From the NCBI GenBank assembly GCA_041744735.1, contig JBGTKH010000460.1:1-6130 (forward strand): 6,130 nucleotides of DNA, given 5' to 3'. This document shows positions 1-5,694 of the stretch, in pieces. The notes under the pieces are model-generated. The model searched no databases. It was not told the DNA's origin and worked only from the letters and a program-made list of their open reading frames with translations. Made by a program: the position numbers and the translations under genes. Origin of the DNA: JBGTKH01 sp041744735. GTDB taxonomy: Bacteria > Planctomycetota > Planctomycetia > Pirellulales > Pirellulaceae. The stretch's first letter is position 1. Every line of letters starts with the position of its first letter.

Positions 1-67
1 CGGGCACCGCCACAAGCACCATCGCAACCGCGATCAAGACGCGCAGTAAGTTAGATATTTTTAGCAC
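1..67 (-). CDS. 5' end of a gene for an exported or membrane-anchored protein (partial)
   Basis: Reading leftwards from a GTG at 67-65, the visible 22 codons give MLKISNLLRVLIAVAMVLVA followed by VP. This is a short basic N-terminus followed by an unbroken hydrophobic run, as in a signal peptide or N-terminal membrane anchor. An in-frame TAG lies just upstream, and GTG is the first usable start after it. An AGGG sits four bases before the GTG and could be a weak ribosome binding site. The mature protein lies outside the window, so its function cannot be named. An internal ATG at codon 16 is a less likely start because it would cut the hydrophobic segment. Confidence 0.5.
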   Translation of the reverse strand, partial: MLKISNLLRVLIAVAMVLVAVP

Positions 68-126
68 GGCGCCCTAAAGTTCCGCTTGGTCGAGTGACGA
101 AAAGACTAGATTCTGAAGGGAGCGAG

Positions 127-155
127 TAAGTATCAGGCCGAGAGAAACCAGTCAA
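127..155 (-). promoter_or_regulatory. weak candidate promoter for the partial gene at 1-67
   Basis: On the minus strand a TTGACT (155-150) matches the -35 consensus at five of six positions. It is followed either by GATACT (134-129) at a short 15-bp spacing or by TACTTA (132-127) at 17 bp. Neither -10 choice is good. The position, about 55 bases before the GTG, is suitable, but the call is tentative. Confidence 0.22.
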
Positions 156-186
156 GAGAGGTTGCGCCAGCGCCTATCCGTTTTGG

Positions 187-732
187 CTAGCCGGAGTGAG
201 CAATGCTGGCGCTAGCGAAAAACTCGACGAGCCGGGTGACAAACCGCTCGCGATTGTTTTGCTGAGCGGTGATCACGGCTTCACTGAGCATGTCTTGGTA
301 ATCGGTGCCGCCCGCGGTGACCACGCTCACGGCTTTTGTCAGTTGATCGGTACAGCCCAGGCAATCATCGTCTTCCGCCCAATAGCCGTTGCGTGCGGTG
401 GTGAAGTCCCGCCCGCCGATTCCCGCAAAGCCGGCAATGATACACCCGCTGGCGAAGGCTTCCAGCAGCGCCAGCGGACAAGCATCCAGCCGGCACAGCG
501 ACAGGTACACCGCCGACGCGCCCAACACCTCGGCGACACCGGCTTCCGAAAGCTTCGTGATCGGTATCCAGGGGATGTTGCGAAACTGTGGGTTTTCCGC
601 CCGAAACAGGTCGCGCACAACAGCCGCTTCGAGCGAACGCTTGCTGGGCATTAGGGCAATTTGCAGCTTCTTCGGATGGCGCGGAAAAAAGATGCTGTGG
701 TCGATGTAATTGGGAACGATGTAGCGGAACGG
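187..732 (-). pseudogene. GT4-like glycosyltransferase, C-terminal half only
   Basis: The open frame runs from just after a TGA at 735-733 to a TAG at 189-187, about 180 codons. It reads PFRYIVPNYIDHSIFFPRHP, then KKLQIALMPSKRS, then a segment containing NPQFRNIPWIPI, VYLSLCRLDACPLALLEAFA and SGCIIAGFAGIGGRDF, then NGYWAEDDD. This is the usual order of the nucleotide-sugar-binding C-terminal domain of a family of bacterial GT4-like transferases (a PNYID stretch, an 'MPRKR'-like strand, then the acceptor-domain E-A-ASGC-I turn and a GRDF/NGYW loop). The N-terminal domain, normally well over 100 residues, is absent. No ATG, GTG or TTG occurs in frame before the ATG at 651, which lies inside the conserved domain. 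I read it as a 5'-truncated remnant. The original enzyme would have moved a sugar onto an envelope glycan; the specificity is unknown. Confidence 0.72.
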
Positions 733-744
733 TCATCGGAGAGA

Positions 745-840
745 CTAGGCGCACCGGCTATCGGTCGCAAATCCGCCGTCCCCGTCGTCAACTGTGACGG
801 TGACCGTAACAATGCCGGATTGACCGGACGTGCGAATCGT
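745..840 (-). pseudogene. short fragment resembling a PKD/cadherin-like repeat of a surface protein
   Basis: On the minus strand, in a frame different from both neighbouring fragments, the sequence reads RTSGQSGIVTVTVTVDDGDG followed by GFATDSRCA and a TAG at 747-745. Alternating Val/Thr followed by a D-D-G-D-G-G turn and 'ATDS' is characteristic of PKD, cadherin-like or Ig-like repeats of large secreted proteins, which are common in planctomycetes. Only about 30 codons are present and there is no start codon. If real, it is a relic wedged between two glycosyltransferase fragments. The chance of a coincidental reading in this GC-rich DNA is substantial. Confidence 0.3.
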
Positions 841-1087
841 CGCGGTCCAACAGCCAACGCCAATCGGCCGCGGCAGGCAGCGCGACCCACACGCGCGCAC
901 CCAGGACGCCGGCAAGGTGTGGGATGGCGGTATCCGACGTGATCACCAAGTCCAGGTTCTGCATGATTGCAGCCGTGTCCATGAACGCACCGGACTGTTC
1001 ATCGACGTCCTCAAACTTCCAACAGTTTGCCGATTGCGCCGAAATGGGGCACACACGTAACGGTGACAACAGATTGACACTCGACAC
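788..1087 (-). pseudogene. GT9-like (TPR-associated) glycosyltransferase, C-terminal fragment
   Basis: The open frame from GTG at 1087 to TGA at 790-788 encodes 99 residues. Residues about 25-80 contain DEQSGAFMDTAAIMQNLDLV, ITSDTAIPHLAGVLGARVWV and ALPAAADWRWLLDRDDS. This is the highly conserved C-terminal block of GT9-fold (ADP-heptose:LPS-transferase-like) domains that follow TPR arrays in many planctomycete and cyanobacterial proteins. In that family the next residues are normally of the form PWYPTMRLFRQ. Here the reading instead diverges into an unrelated tail (HVRSIRHCYGHRHS) and stops. The first 25 or so residues also do not resemble the family, and the TPR region and N-terminal Rossmann half are missing. 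It is therefore truncated at both ends and almost certainly non-functional. Strong for homology, less certain for exact borders. Confidence 0.7.
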
Positions 1088-1185
1088 ATGTCGGACGTAC
1101 TAGCAGCCTCCGCGCATAGCTCGAAACAGGCGCACTTGATGGAGCATGCCGAGAGCCGTGTTAAATCGTTGACGAGCCGTACCGC

Positions 1186-1956
1186 TCAATTCGACTCGTG
1201 CCGCGCCGGGGCGTCGTCGTTGTTGGTCATGGCCGTGCCGGTGACGTGTTCCATGATCCAGACGTCCATGTCGTGCAGCATTTGCGTGGTTAGTTCATCG
1301 CCGCAGGGATATTGACGCAGCGTGACAGAAAGTCCGGCGGCGTGAAACAGGCGCAACTCTTCGCAAGTTCGCTCGACGGTGTACATCTCGGCGTCGCGGC
1401 CGTGAGCGATGAACAGTGGCAAGCCGCGGGTCTGCTGCAGATTAAGCAGCGGCGAGTGTCCGGACGGGAACGGGCCGCCGACCGATAGCACTCCGGCAAA
1501 GCTTTGGGAATTCCGCAACGCTACGCGAAAGGCCATCGTGCCGCCGCATTGATAGCCGGCGAGAAAGATTCGTTTGGAGGAAATATTGAATCTTTCGCTG
1601 GCTGCGTCGATGCAATCAAACACGGATTGCTCGGCGGCGGAAATGCAAGTTTCGGTTTGGCGCCAGCGGTAGCCTCGCGAGCCATTCTCAATCTGGCAGG
1701 CACCGCGCGGCGAAACCGCCACGTAGTTCCTCATGCTCACCAGCGGCATGATGCGTTGAAGCTGGCGTTCATCGTCCGCCGGTCCGTGCAGCCACACCAA
1801 CAGCGGATACGCATAATTGCGTTCGTAGTGCAGCGGAACGAAAAAGGTGTGCGGAAAACCACGTTGCCGCGACGCGGTGATGAGTGCTTGTTCGGTTTGT
1901 GGGGAAGGTTGCGGCGAGTTCTGGGCCGGGGGAGCGGCCAGTTGAATGCGATTCAT
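1186..1956 (-). CDS. alpha/beta-hydrolase-fold protein (carboxylesterase/phospholipase-like), probably a pseudoenzyme
   Basis: The 256-residue protein has a Pro/Gln-rich N-terminus (about 1-30) and then an alpha/beta-hydrolase of the dienelactone-hydrolase/phospholipase-carboxylesterase kind. Landmarks are FFVPLHYERNYAYPLLVWLHG at about 38-58 with the oxyanion-type HG, YVAVSPRGAC at 78-87, a nucleophile-elbow strand RIFLAGYQCGGTMAFRVAL at 129-147, LPLFIAHGRD at 179-188 and YPCGDELT at 216-223. In active relatives the elbow is GFSQGG, the acid loop is HGxxD and the last motif is YPxGHE. Here Ser is Gln136 (followed by Cys137), the Asp position is Ala189 with an Asp one residue early, and His is Asp220. 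The frame is open throughout, so this is not simple decay. Either it is a non-catalytic fold or Cys137 has been recruited. No signal peptide is seen, so it is probably cytoplasmic. The ATG at 1956 has no clear Shine-Dalgarno site but follows a good promoter. Confidence 0.85.
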   Translation of the reverse strand: MNRIQLAAPPAQNSPQPSPQTEQALITASRQRGFPHTFFVPLHYERNYAYPLLVWLHGPADDERQLQRIMPLVSMRNYVAVSPRGACQIENGSRGYRWRQTETCISAAEQSVFDCIDAASERFNISSKRIFLAGYQCGGTMAFRVALRNSQSFAGVLSVGGPFPSGHSPLLNLQQTRGLPLFIAHGRDAEMYTVERTCEELRLFHAAGLSVTLRQYPCGDELTTQMLHDMDVWIMEHVTGTAMTNNDDAPARHESN

Positions 1957-2012
1957 GGATGGATGCCGGGTCGTGAAAGGGGCTCCGCAACGGCCATGTC
2001 ACAAGATGTCGG

Positions 2013-2041
2013 GTTTTAAAACAGACGACGCAAAATGTCAA
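2013..2041 (-). promoter_or_regulatory. sigma70-like promoter for the hydrolase-fold gene
   Basis: On the minus strand a perfect TTGACA (2041-2036) and a TAAAAC (2018-2013) are separated by 17 bp. Transcription would start near 2006, giving a leader of about 50 bases before the ATG at 1956. The -10 element lies in a 10-bp palindrome, GTTTTAAAAC (2013-2022), that might bind a regulator. A second TTGACG lies immediately upstream of the TTGACA. The promoter means the gene need not depend on read-through from the malate dehydrogenase gene. Confidence 0.5.
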
Positions 2042-2113
2042 CGTCAAACTGGATATGTGCGGAAAATCTGACGGAGAATCTCGTTGCCACGGTAATTCGA
2101 TCCACGTGCTGCG

Positions 2114-3064
2114 TCAACCGGCGGCCATCAATTCATTCATTTTTTGAACGAGTTCCTTCACCGCTGCGACGCTCTTTTGGAAGTCGGCTCTCTCTTGAGC
2201 GGTCAATTCCAGTTCGACAATCCGTTCGACGCCGCCCGCGCCCAGAATCACCGGCACGCCAACGTAATAGCCACCTACTCCGTACTCTTTGTCGCAATAA
2301 GCTGCACAGGGAATCAGCCGCTTCTTGTCGCGCACAATCGCTTCGACCATTTGCGCGGTGGCGGCCGCCGGTGCGTAATAGGCGCTGCCGGTTTTCAGCA
2401 GGCCGACGATTTCAGCACCGCCGTCGCGAGCCCGCTGTACGATTTCCGCCAACCGCTGTTCGCCCAGCAACCGCGTGACCGGAATTCCGCCAACCGACGT
2501 GCAAGTGGGCATCGGCACCATCGTGTCGCCGTGCCCGCCCATCAGCAGCGCCGAGACGTCCTCGACGCTCACGCCCAACTCCATTGCCAAAAACGTGCGA
2601 TAGCGGGCGGTGTCTAGCACGCCGGCCTGTCCCAGCACGCGCTGCGGTGGAAAGCCGGTAACCTTTAGCGTCTGCTGGACCATGGCATCCAGTGGGTTGC
2701 TGACCACGATTACAATGGCGTTGGGGCTGAACTTCTTGATTTGCTCGGCGACCGACGAGACGATCTTGGCGTTGGTGCTGAGCAAATCATCGCGGCTCAT
2801 CCCCGGCTTGCGCGGAATGCCGGCTGTAACCACAACTACGTCGCTGCCTTGCGTTTCGTCGTAGCTGGTGGTGCCGATTAGCTTGGAATCAAAGCCCATG
2901 ATCGGGCCAGACTGCGCCAAATCAAGCGCCTTGCCCTTGGGCATGTCGCCGGTTTGCGGGATATCCAAGAGCACGATGTCCCCCAACTCGGCCGCCGCGC
3001 ACCAATGTGCCGTTGTCGCCCCGACGTTGCCCGCCCCTACGATCGTGATTTTTGCTCGGCCCAT
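2114..3064 (-). CDS. mdh: malate dehydrogenase (LDH-like type)
   Basis: Oxidises L-malate to oxaloacetate with NAD+ in the cytoplasm, in the citric acid cycle. The 316-residue length is typical of the LDH-like malate dehydrogenases. The N-terminal Rossmann domain starts at once with KITIVGAGNVG (glycine motif at 10-15). Asp34 at the end of the second strand favours NAD over NADP. Substrate-binding arginines are Arg85 and Arg91 in GIPRKPGMSRDD; an Arg at the first position is the malate signature where lactate enzymes have Gln. SNPLD (122-126) contacts the cofactor. The catalytic pair is seen as Asp151 and Arg154 in GVLDTARYR, with His178 in GGHGDTMVP. The ATG at 3064 is preceded by GAGGAG. 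It is co-oriented with the receiver gene upstream, but a 197-bp gap suggests its own promoter. Nothing appears missing or broken. Confidence 0.97.
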   Translation of the reverse strand: MGRAKITIVGAGNVGATTAHWCAAAELGDIVLLDIPQTGDMPKGKALDLAQSGPIMGFDSKLIGTTSYDETQGSDVVVVTAGIPRKPGMSRDDLLSTNAKIVSSVAEQIKKFSPNAIVIVVSNPLDAMVQQTLKVTGFPPQRVLGQAGVLDTARYRTFLAMELGVSVEDVSALLMGGHGDTMVPMPTCTSVGGIPVTRLLGEQRLAEIVQRARDGGAEIVGLLKTGSAYYAPAAATAQMVEAIVRDKKRLIPCAAYCDKEYGVGGYYVGVPVILGAGGVERIVELELTAQERADFQKSVAAVKELVQKMNELMAAG

Positions 3065-3072
3065 GGTTAGCT

Positions 3073-3078
3073 CTCCTC
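3073..3078 (-). promoter_or_regulatory. ribosome binding site of mdh
   Basis: GAGGAG on the minus strand, eight bases before the ATG at 3064. It fixes the start at MGRAKITIVGAG, which places the glycine motif at the normal distance from the N-terminus. Confidence 0.8.
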
Positions 3079-3146
3079 AAAGGCGTTTTGAGTTGTTGAA
3101 ATGGCGATTTGAATCGGCGCACTTTCAAGATGCGTGTGAGCTATCG

Positions 3147-3174
3147 AATATGAGCATGAATCCCAGCAAGTCAA
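3147..3174 (-). promoter_or_regulatory. possible promoter for mdh
   Basis: On the minus strand TTGACT (3174-3169) is followed after 16 bp by CATATT (3152-3147), which matches four of six -10 positions. The start would fall near 3140, about 75 bases before the coding region. It is the best candidate in the 197-bp gap between the receiver gene and mdh, but only moderate in quality. Confidence 0.3.
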
Positions 3175-3261
3175 GTGGGTTGACGGGAAGAGATGGCCGT
3201 GCACCCCGTTACCTTCGACTCTTGCGGTTAAACGGCGGTTAGACGCGAGACGCCAAGTCCG

Positions 3262-3657
3262 CTACGGCGCGGCGCCGGCGTGTTCAAGACGATCAGCGAT
3301 CGCCTTCACCAGTTCGACGGGGCTGAACGGTTTGGGAAACACGGCGACCACGCCCAACTCTTCCTGCAAGCGTGGCAATTCCAGCTCGAGCCCTTTCGCG
3401 GTGAGCATGATGATGGGCGTTTCGGCGTGTCTTGAGTCGCCGCGCATCCGTTCGCATAATTCGCAACCGGTCATCTCGGGCATTTGATGGTCGGTGACCA
3501 CCATGTCGAACGAATTTCTTTCCAAGTGATTCCAAGCCTCAAGGCCGTTGCGGGCGACCGTGACTGCGAAGCCTGCCCGTTGCAGATTGAATCGCACGAC
3601 GCTGGACAGCGCCGGATTATCGTCGGCGACCAGAATCCGCTTTCGCTCACTCGACAT
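3262..3657 (-). CDS. single-domain response regulator (CheY-like receiver)
   Basis: A 131-residue protein consisting only of a receiver domain. The acidic pair is Asp12-Asp13 (ILVADDN), the phospho-acceptor is Asp56 in VVTDHQMPEMTG, the conserved switch Thr is Thr86 in IIMLTAKG, and the invariant Lys is Lys109 in VFPKPFSP. All residues needed for phosphorylation are present. No output domain follows, so it should act by protein contact, as CheY- or Spo0F-type proteins do. No histidine kinase is encoded in the window, so the phosphodonor is unknown. The ATG at 3657 has only a weak purine run (AAGAAGA) ahead of it. The 197-bp gap to mdh gives no functional link between the two. Identity is secure; the pathway is not. 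Confidence 0.93.
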   Translation of the reverse strand: MSSERKRILVADDNPALSSVVRFNLQRAGFAVTVARNGLEAWNHLERNSFDMVVTDHQMPEMTGCELCERMRGDSRHAETPIIMLTAKGLELELPRLQEELGVVAVFPKPFSPVELVKAIADRLEHAGAAP

Positions 3658-3673
3658 GATCGAAGTCTTCTTA

Positions 3674-3685
3674 GAATCTAGATTC
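3674..3685. repeat. 12-bp perfect palindrome upstream of the receiver gene
   Basis: GAATCTAGATTC reads the same on both strands and lies 17-28 bases before the ATG of the receiver gene, where an operator could control transcription or cover the translation start. Its arms do not extend further. Confidence 0.4.
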
Positions 3686-3832
3686 GTTCGGTGGTCATCT
3701 CGCTCGAGACAACAACATCAGCTTTAAGGCACATGCCCGTAATCATTCATCGGACGGGACCGCAATGAGGATTCGCAGTGCGTCTGCGCGCCGGCGGATT
3801 CGGAAGCAACGGTACGACCGACGCCCTACAAC

Positions 3833-3846
3833 CAGCAGAACTGCTG
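3833..3846. repeat. short inverted repeat after the VWA/small-ORF unit
   Basis: CAGCAG-AA-CTGCTG lies four bases beyond the stop of the small ORF at 3851. It could form a small hairpin at the end of the transcript, but no T-run follows on the minus strand, so I do not call it a terminator. Confidence 0.25.
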
Positions 3847-3850
3847 AGGT

Positions 3851-3958
3851 TCACTCGGCACTGGAAAAGTAGCCGGTGCTTTCGGTGACGTAGCGGCTGT
3901 TGCCGCCCGGCGGAATCCGGTTGGACGGCGAAAATCTACGGCCAGCGGTTTTTGTCAC
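3851..3958 (-). CDS. possible small protein (35 aa) translationally coupled to the VWA gene
   Basis: A GTG at 3958-3956 overlaps the TGA stop of the VWA gene (3957-3955) in the four-base arrangement GTGA, typical of translational coupling. The frame continues for 35 residues (MTKTAGRRFSPSNRIPPGGN, then SRYVTESTGYFSSAE) to a TGA at 3853-3851. The residues look like protein rather than noise: basic at the start, Ser/Thr/Gly/Tyr-rich at the end, no long Arg or Pro runs. I do not recognise a family. Alternatives are a frameshifted C-terminal extension of the VWA protein, or the remnant of a longer downstream gene. In known TerY-type clusters a PP2C phosphatase often follows the VWA gene, but this sequence does not resemble one. 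Confidence 0.35.
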   Translation of the reverse strand: MTKTAGRRFSPSNRIPPGGNSRYVTESTGYFSSAE

Positions 3959-4812
3959 CGCAACTGAACCGCCGCGCGAGTGCCCATATCCAGGAACTTG
4001 ATCAACACCACCATGTCGGCGTTGAACGCCATGCCGCGGGCACCGTGTTGAATGGAGAATCCCTCGGCCACGGCGCTGCGGAAGAATGGTTCGGGCAGCG
4101 GGCTGGACATTTTGAAGAGCGCGTGGGCCAGATTGTCGGCGACTTGTGGTTCGGCGGACGGAAACACAAACGAATCGGCCGCGGACATTGACAAGTGGCA
4201 GTTGAACAGCAGCACTTTGCCGTCGCTGGTCCCCAAGTTCTTGACCGCGTCGGCATATGGAATCGGGTCGCCGTCCTGGGACTCGCCGTCGGTGATGTGA
4301 ATTACGATCGGCGGGAAGCTGTTGGGATGGGCGCTGATCCACTGGCCGAGAATCCCGTGAGCATAGTGCAGCACGTGGCACATCGGCGTGCTGCCTTCCG
4401 CCACCGGATCGACCCACACGGGATTGTCGCTGGGGATCTCCATCATCTCGCCGGTCTCGTCGTCCCGAATCTGCTGGACGGTGGAATCGATCCGCGCCGG
4501 ATAGTTGCCGATGTCCACGATCGACACCAACGGCTTGCCCGCCAACTGCCCGGTCAGCGCCGGCTGGATGATCGGCGTGGCCTTTTGATCCGTGCGGTAG
4601 CCGATCACACCGACGTCCATCCAATCGCGAATCCCTTCGTCGCCCGACGCCCGCACGGCCATGTTGTGCAGCCACCCGTTGACCGCCGCCGCCAACTGGT
4701 CGCACTTCCGCTTCGACGAATTCCCCAGCGGCTCGACCATCGAATACGACTGGTCCAGCAAAAACAAAATGCACGCCTTGTAATCGCGGCTGATTTCACG
4801 TTGGTACGGCAA
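3955..4812 (-). CDS. VWA (von Willebrand factor A) domain protein, TerY-like
   Basis: A 285-residue protein that is a single VWA domain. The metal-ion-dependent adhesion site is complete: Asp20-x-Ser22-x-Ser24 in FLLDQSYSM, Thr142 in EGSTPM, and Asp175 in VIHITDGESQDGD. It should therefore bind a divalent metal and a protein ligand. There is no signal peptide or membrane segment, so it is probably cytoplasmic, like TerY-type VWA proteins that work with phosphatases and kinases. No such partner is in the window. The start is a TTG at 4812, chosen because GAGGAG lies seven bases before it and a good promoter lies 60-90 bases upstream; starting at the next ATG (codon 25) would destroy the MIDAS. 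The tail ends with FLDMGTRAAVQLR. The exact biological role is unknown. Confidence 0.9.
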   Translation of the reverse strand: MPYQREISRDYKACILFLLDQSYSMVEPLGNSSKRKCDQLAAAVNGWLHNMAVRASGDEGIRDWMDVGVIGYRTDQKATPIIQPALTGQLAGKPLVSIVDIGNYPARIDSTVQQIRDDETGEMMEIPSDNPVWVDPVAEGSTPMCHVLHYAHGILGQWISAHPNSFPPIVIHITDGESQDGDPIPYADAVKNLGTSDGKVLLFNCHLSMSAADSFVFPSAEPQVADNLAHALFKMSSPLPEPFFRSAVAEGFSIQHGARGMAFNADMVVLIKFLDMGTRAAVQLR

Positions 4813-4819
4813 GAGTAGG

Positions 4820-4825
4820 CTCCTC
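4820..4825 (-). promoter_or_regulatory. ribosome binding site that fixes the TTG start of the VWA gene
   Basis: GAGGAG on the minus strand, seven bases upstream of the TTG at 4812. It decides the non-ATG start, since no other start in frame has such a site and retains the MIDAS Asp20. Confidence 0.8.
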
Positions 4826-4843
4826 GGCGAAGATATCCGGTCG

Positions 4844-4866
4844 CTTTGCTTATGTATTGAGCAAAG
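4844..4866. promoter_or_regulatory. inverted repeat over the predicted start of VWA transcription (operator candidate)
   Basis: CTTTGCT, nine bases, then AGCAAAG: two perfect 7-bp arms. The predicted transcription start (about 4864) falls inside the repeat, between the -10 box and the ribosome binding site. This is a typical place for a repressor site; a hairpin in the mRNA leader is the alternative. Confidence 0.4.
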
Positions 4867-4870
4867 TCAC

Positions 4871-4899
4871 ATTATCGAGCAAGCCGTTCGCATTGGCAA
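4871..4899 (-). promoter_or_regulatory. sigma70-like promoter of the VWA gene
   Basis: On the minus strand TTGCCA (4899-4894; five of six) and GATAAT (4876-4871; five of six) are separated by 17 bp. The start would lie near 4864, giving a leader of about 50 bases before the TTG. It is the best promoter-like sequence in the window. Confidence 0.55.
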
Positions 4900-4958
4900 C
4901 CGAACTCTCGCGAATTCCTCTACGAGATGCTCCTTCTGACTTCTGAAATACCCGCGAC

Positions 4959-5042
4959 TTACTCCAGCGTGAACAGCGCATCGACGGGGCAGGCGAATAC
5001 GGCGGGGACGGTGGTGATTTGGTTGCCGACGTTGCGGCCGGC
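4959..5042 (-). pseudogene. possible C-terminal remnant of an unidentified protein
   Basis: On the minus strand 27 codons lie between a TAG (5045-5043) and a TAA (4961-4959). They read AGRNVGNQIT, then TVPAVFACPVDALFTLE. The hydrophobic/polar pattern and the clean stop look like the tail of a real protein. Upstream in the same frame the sequence runs into DNA antisense to the broken response regulator and shows no continuation. I do not recognise the family. With only 27 codons, chance cannot be excluded. Confidence 0.25.
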
Positions 5043-5155
5043 CTATTGACGACCGTGAAGTGCGGAAACGATGGTTACGGTACGGTTCGTCGGTGGCGGA
5101 CCGCTTATGTGGGGTGTGATCGCAATCGTCTGATTAGAATCGTGGGGGCGCTGTG

Positions 5156-5694
5156 ATGGGTCCGTCAAAATCAACAGTTCTCGTTGTGGACGACGACTTG
5201 ATTTATCGCAAATTGTTGCAAGGATCCTCGACATGCAAATGCCAGGCATCGACGGCCTAGGGCTTCAGAAATACTTGGCCGAACATCGGACCTTTATACC
5301 GATCATCATCTTGACCGGGCATGCGGATGTTGCGACAAGCCGCACCGCCTTTCGCAGTGGAGCGATCGACTTTCTTCAAAAGCCGTGCGAAAGGCAGCAG
5401 TTACTGGCAAGCGTGGCGGAAGCCTTGTCGGCCGACGGTACATTTCGGCAGGAATATGCGCAGGGCGCCCGGATCAACTCGCTACTCGCAACCCTCAGCC
5501 ACCGCGAACGCCAAATCCTGGAATTGATCGTCGCGAGGAAGTCGATCAAGCAAATTGCGTCGCAACTTCACACCAGTCCGCATACCGTCAGGAACCAGCG
5601 GGCGAGCATCCTGAAGAAAATGCAGGCCGAATCTGATGCATGCTTGGTGAGCATGGTTCTCTTCGCCCGCGCCGAAGTCAACCCGTGGAAATGA
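5156..5694 (+). pseudogene. FixJ/NarL-type response regulator with internal deletion and frameshift
   Basis: From ATG at 5156 the frame gives the first receiver strand, STVLVVDDDLIYRKLL with the acidic pair Asp12-Asp13, and stops at a TAG (5258-5260). In the next frame the receiver resumes with ILDMQMPGIDGLGLQKYL, whose phospho-acceptor Asp is codon 5230-5232. It continues through IIILTGHAD (conserved Thr) and DFLQKPC (conserved Lys) to a LuxR-type helix-turn-helix beginning LSHRERQILELI and ending near SILKKMQAES. The two Asp codons lie 41 bases apart where about 130 are expected, so roughly 90 bases (end of helix 1 to strand 3) are missing along with the frame. An ATG at 5233 could still make a 153-residue protein with the DNA-binding domain but without the phosphorylation site. 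A G-run at 5144-5148 is a weak ribosome binding site; a TAGAAT at 5135-5140 is a possible -10 without a matching -35. Confidence 0.8.

Noticed and set aside
196..654. A 152-codon plus-strand open frame opposite the GT4-like fragment
   Set aside because: It has no recognisable domain, and the minus strand carries clear glycosyltransferase homology.
1504..2019. A 171-codon plus-strand open frame opposite the hydrolase-fold gene
   Set aside because: It is antisense to a recognisable protein, has no known motifs and no ribosome binding site.
2035..2617. Plus-strand open frames opposite mdh
   Set aside because: They are Arg/Ser/Pro-rich shadows of malate dehydrogenase, whose catalytic residues are all visible on the other strand.
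3851..4774. A 307-codon minus-strand open frame, longer than the VWA gene it overlaps
   Set aside because: Its residues are dominated by Arg, Gly and Asp in the pattern of an out-of-frame reading, whereas the overlapping frame has a complete VWA MIDAS, a ribosome binding site and a promoter. Only its last 35 codons, beyond the VWA stop, might be coding.
4195..4818. A 207-codon plus-strand open frame opposite the VWA gene
   Set aside because: Its Arg/His/Val/Asp-rich composition is typical of a shadow of GC-rich coding DNA, and it ends beyond the VWA start with no support.
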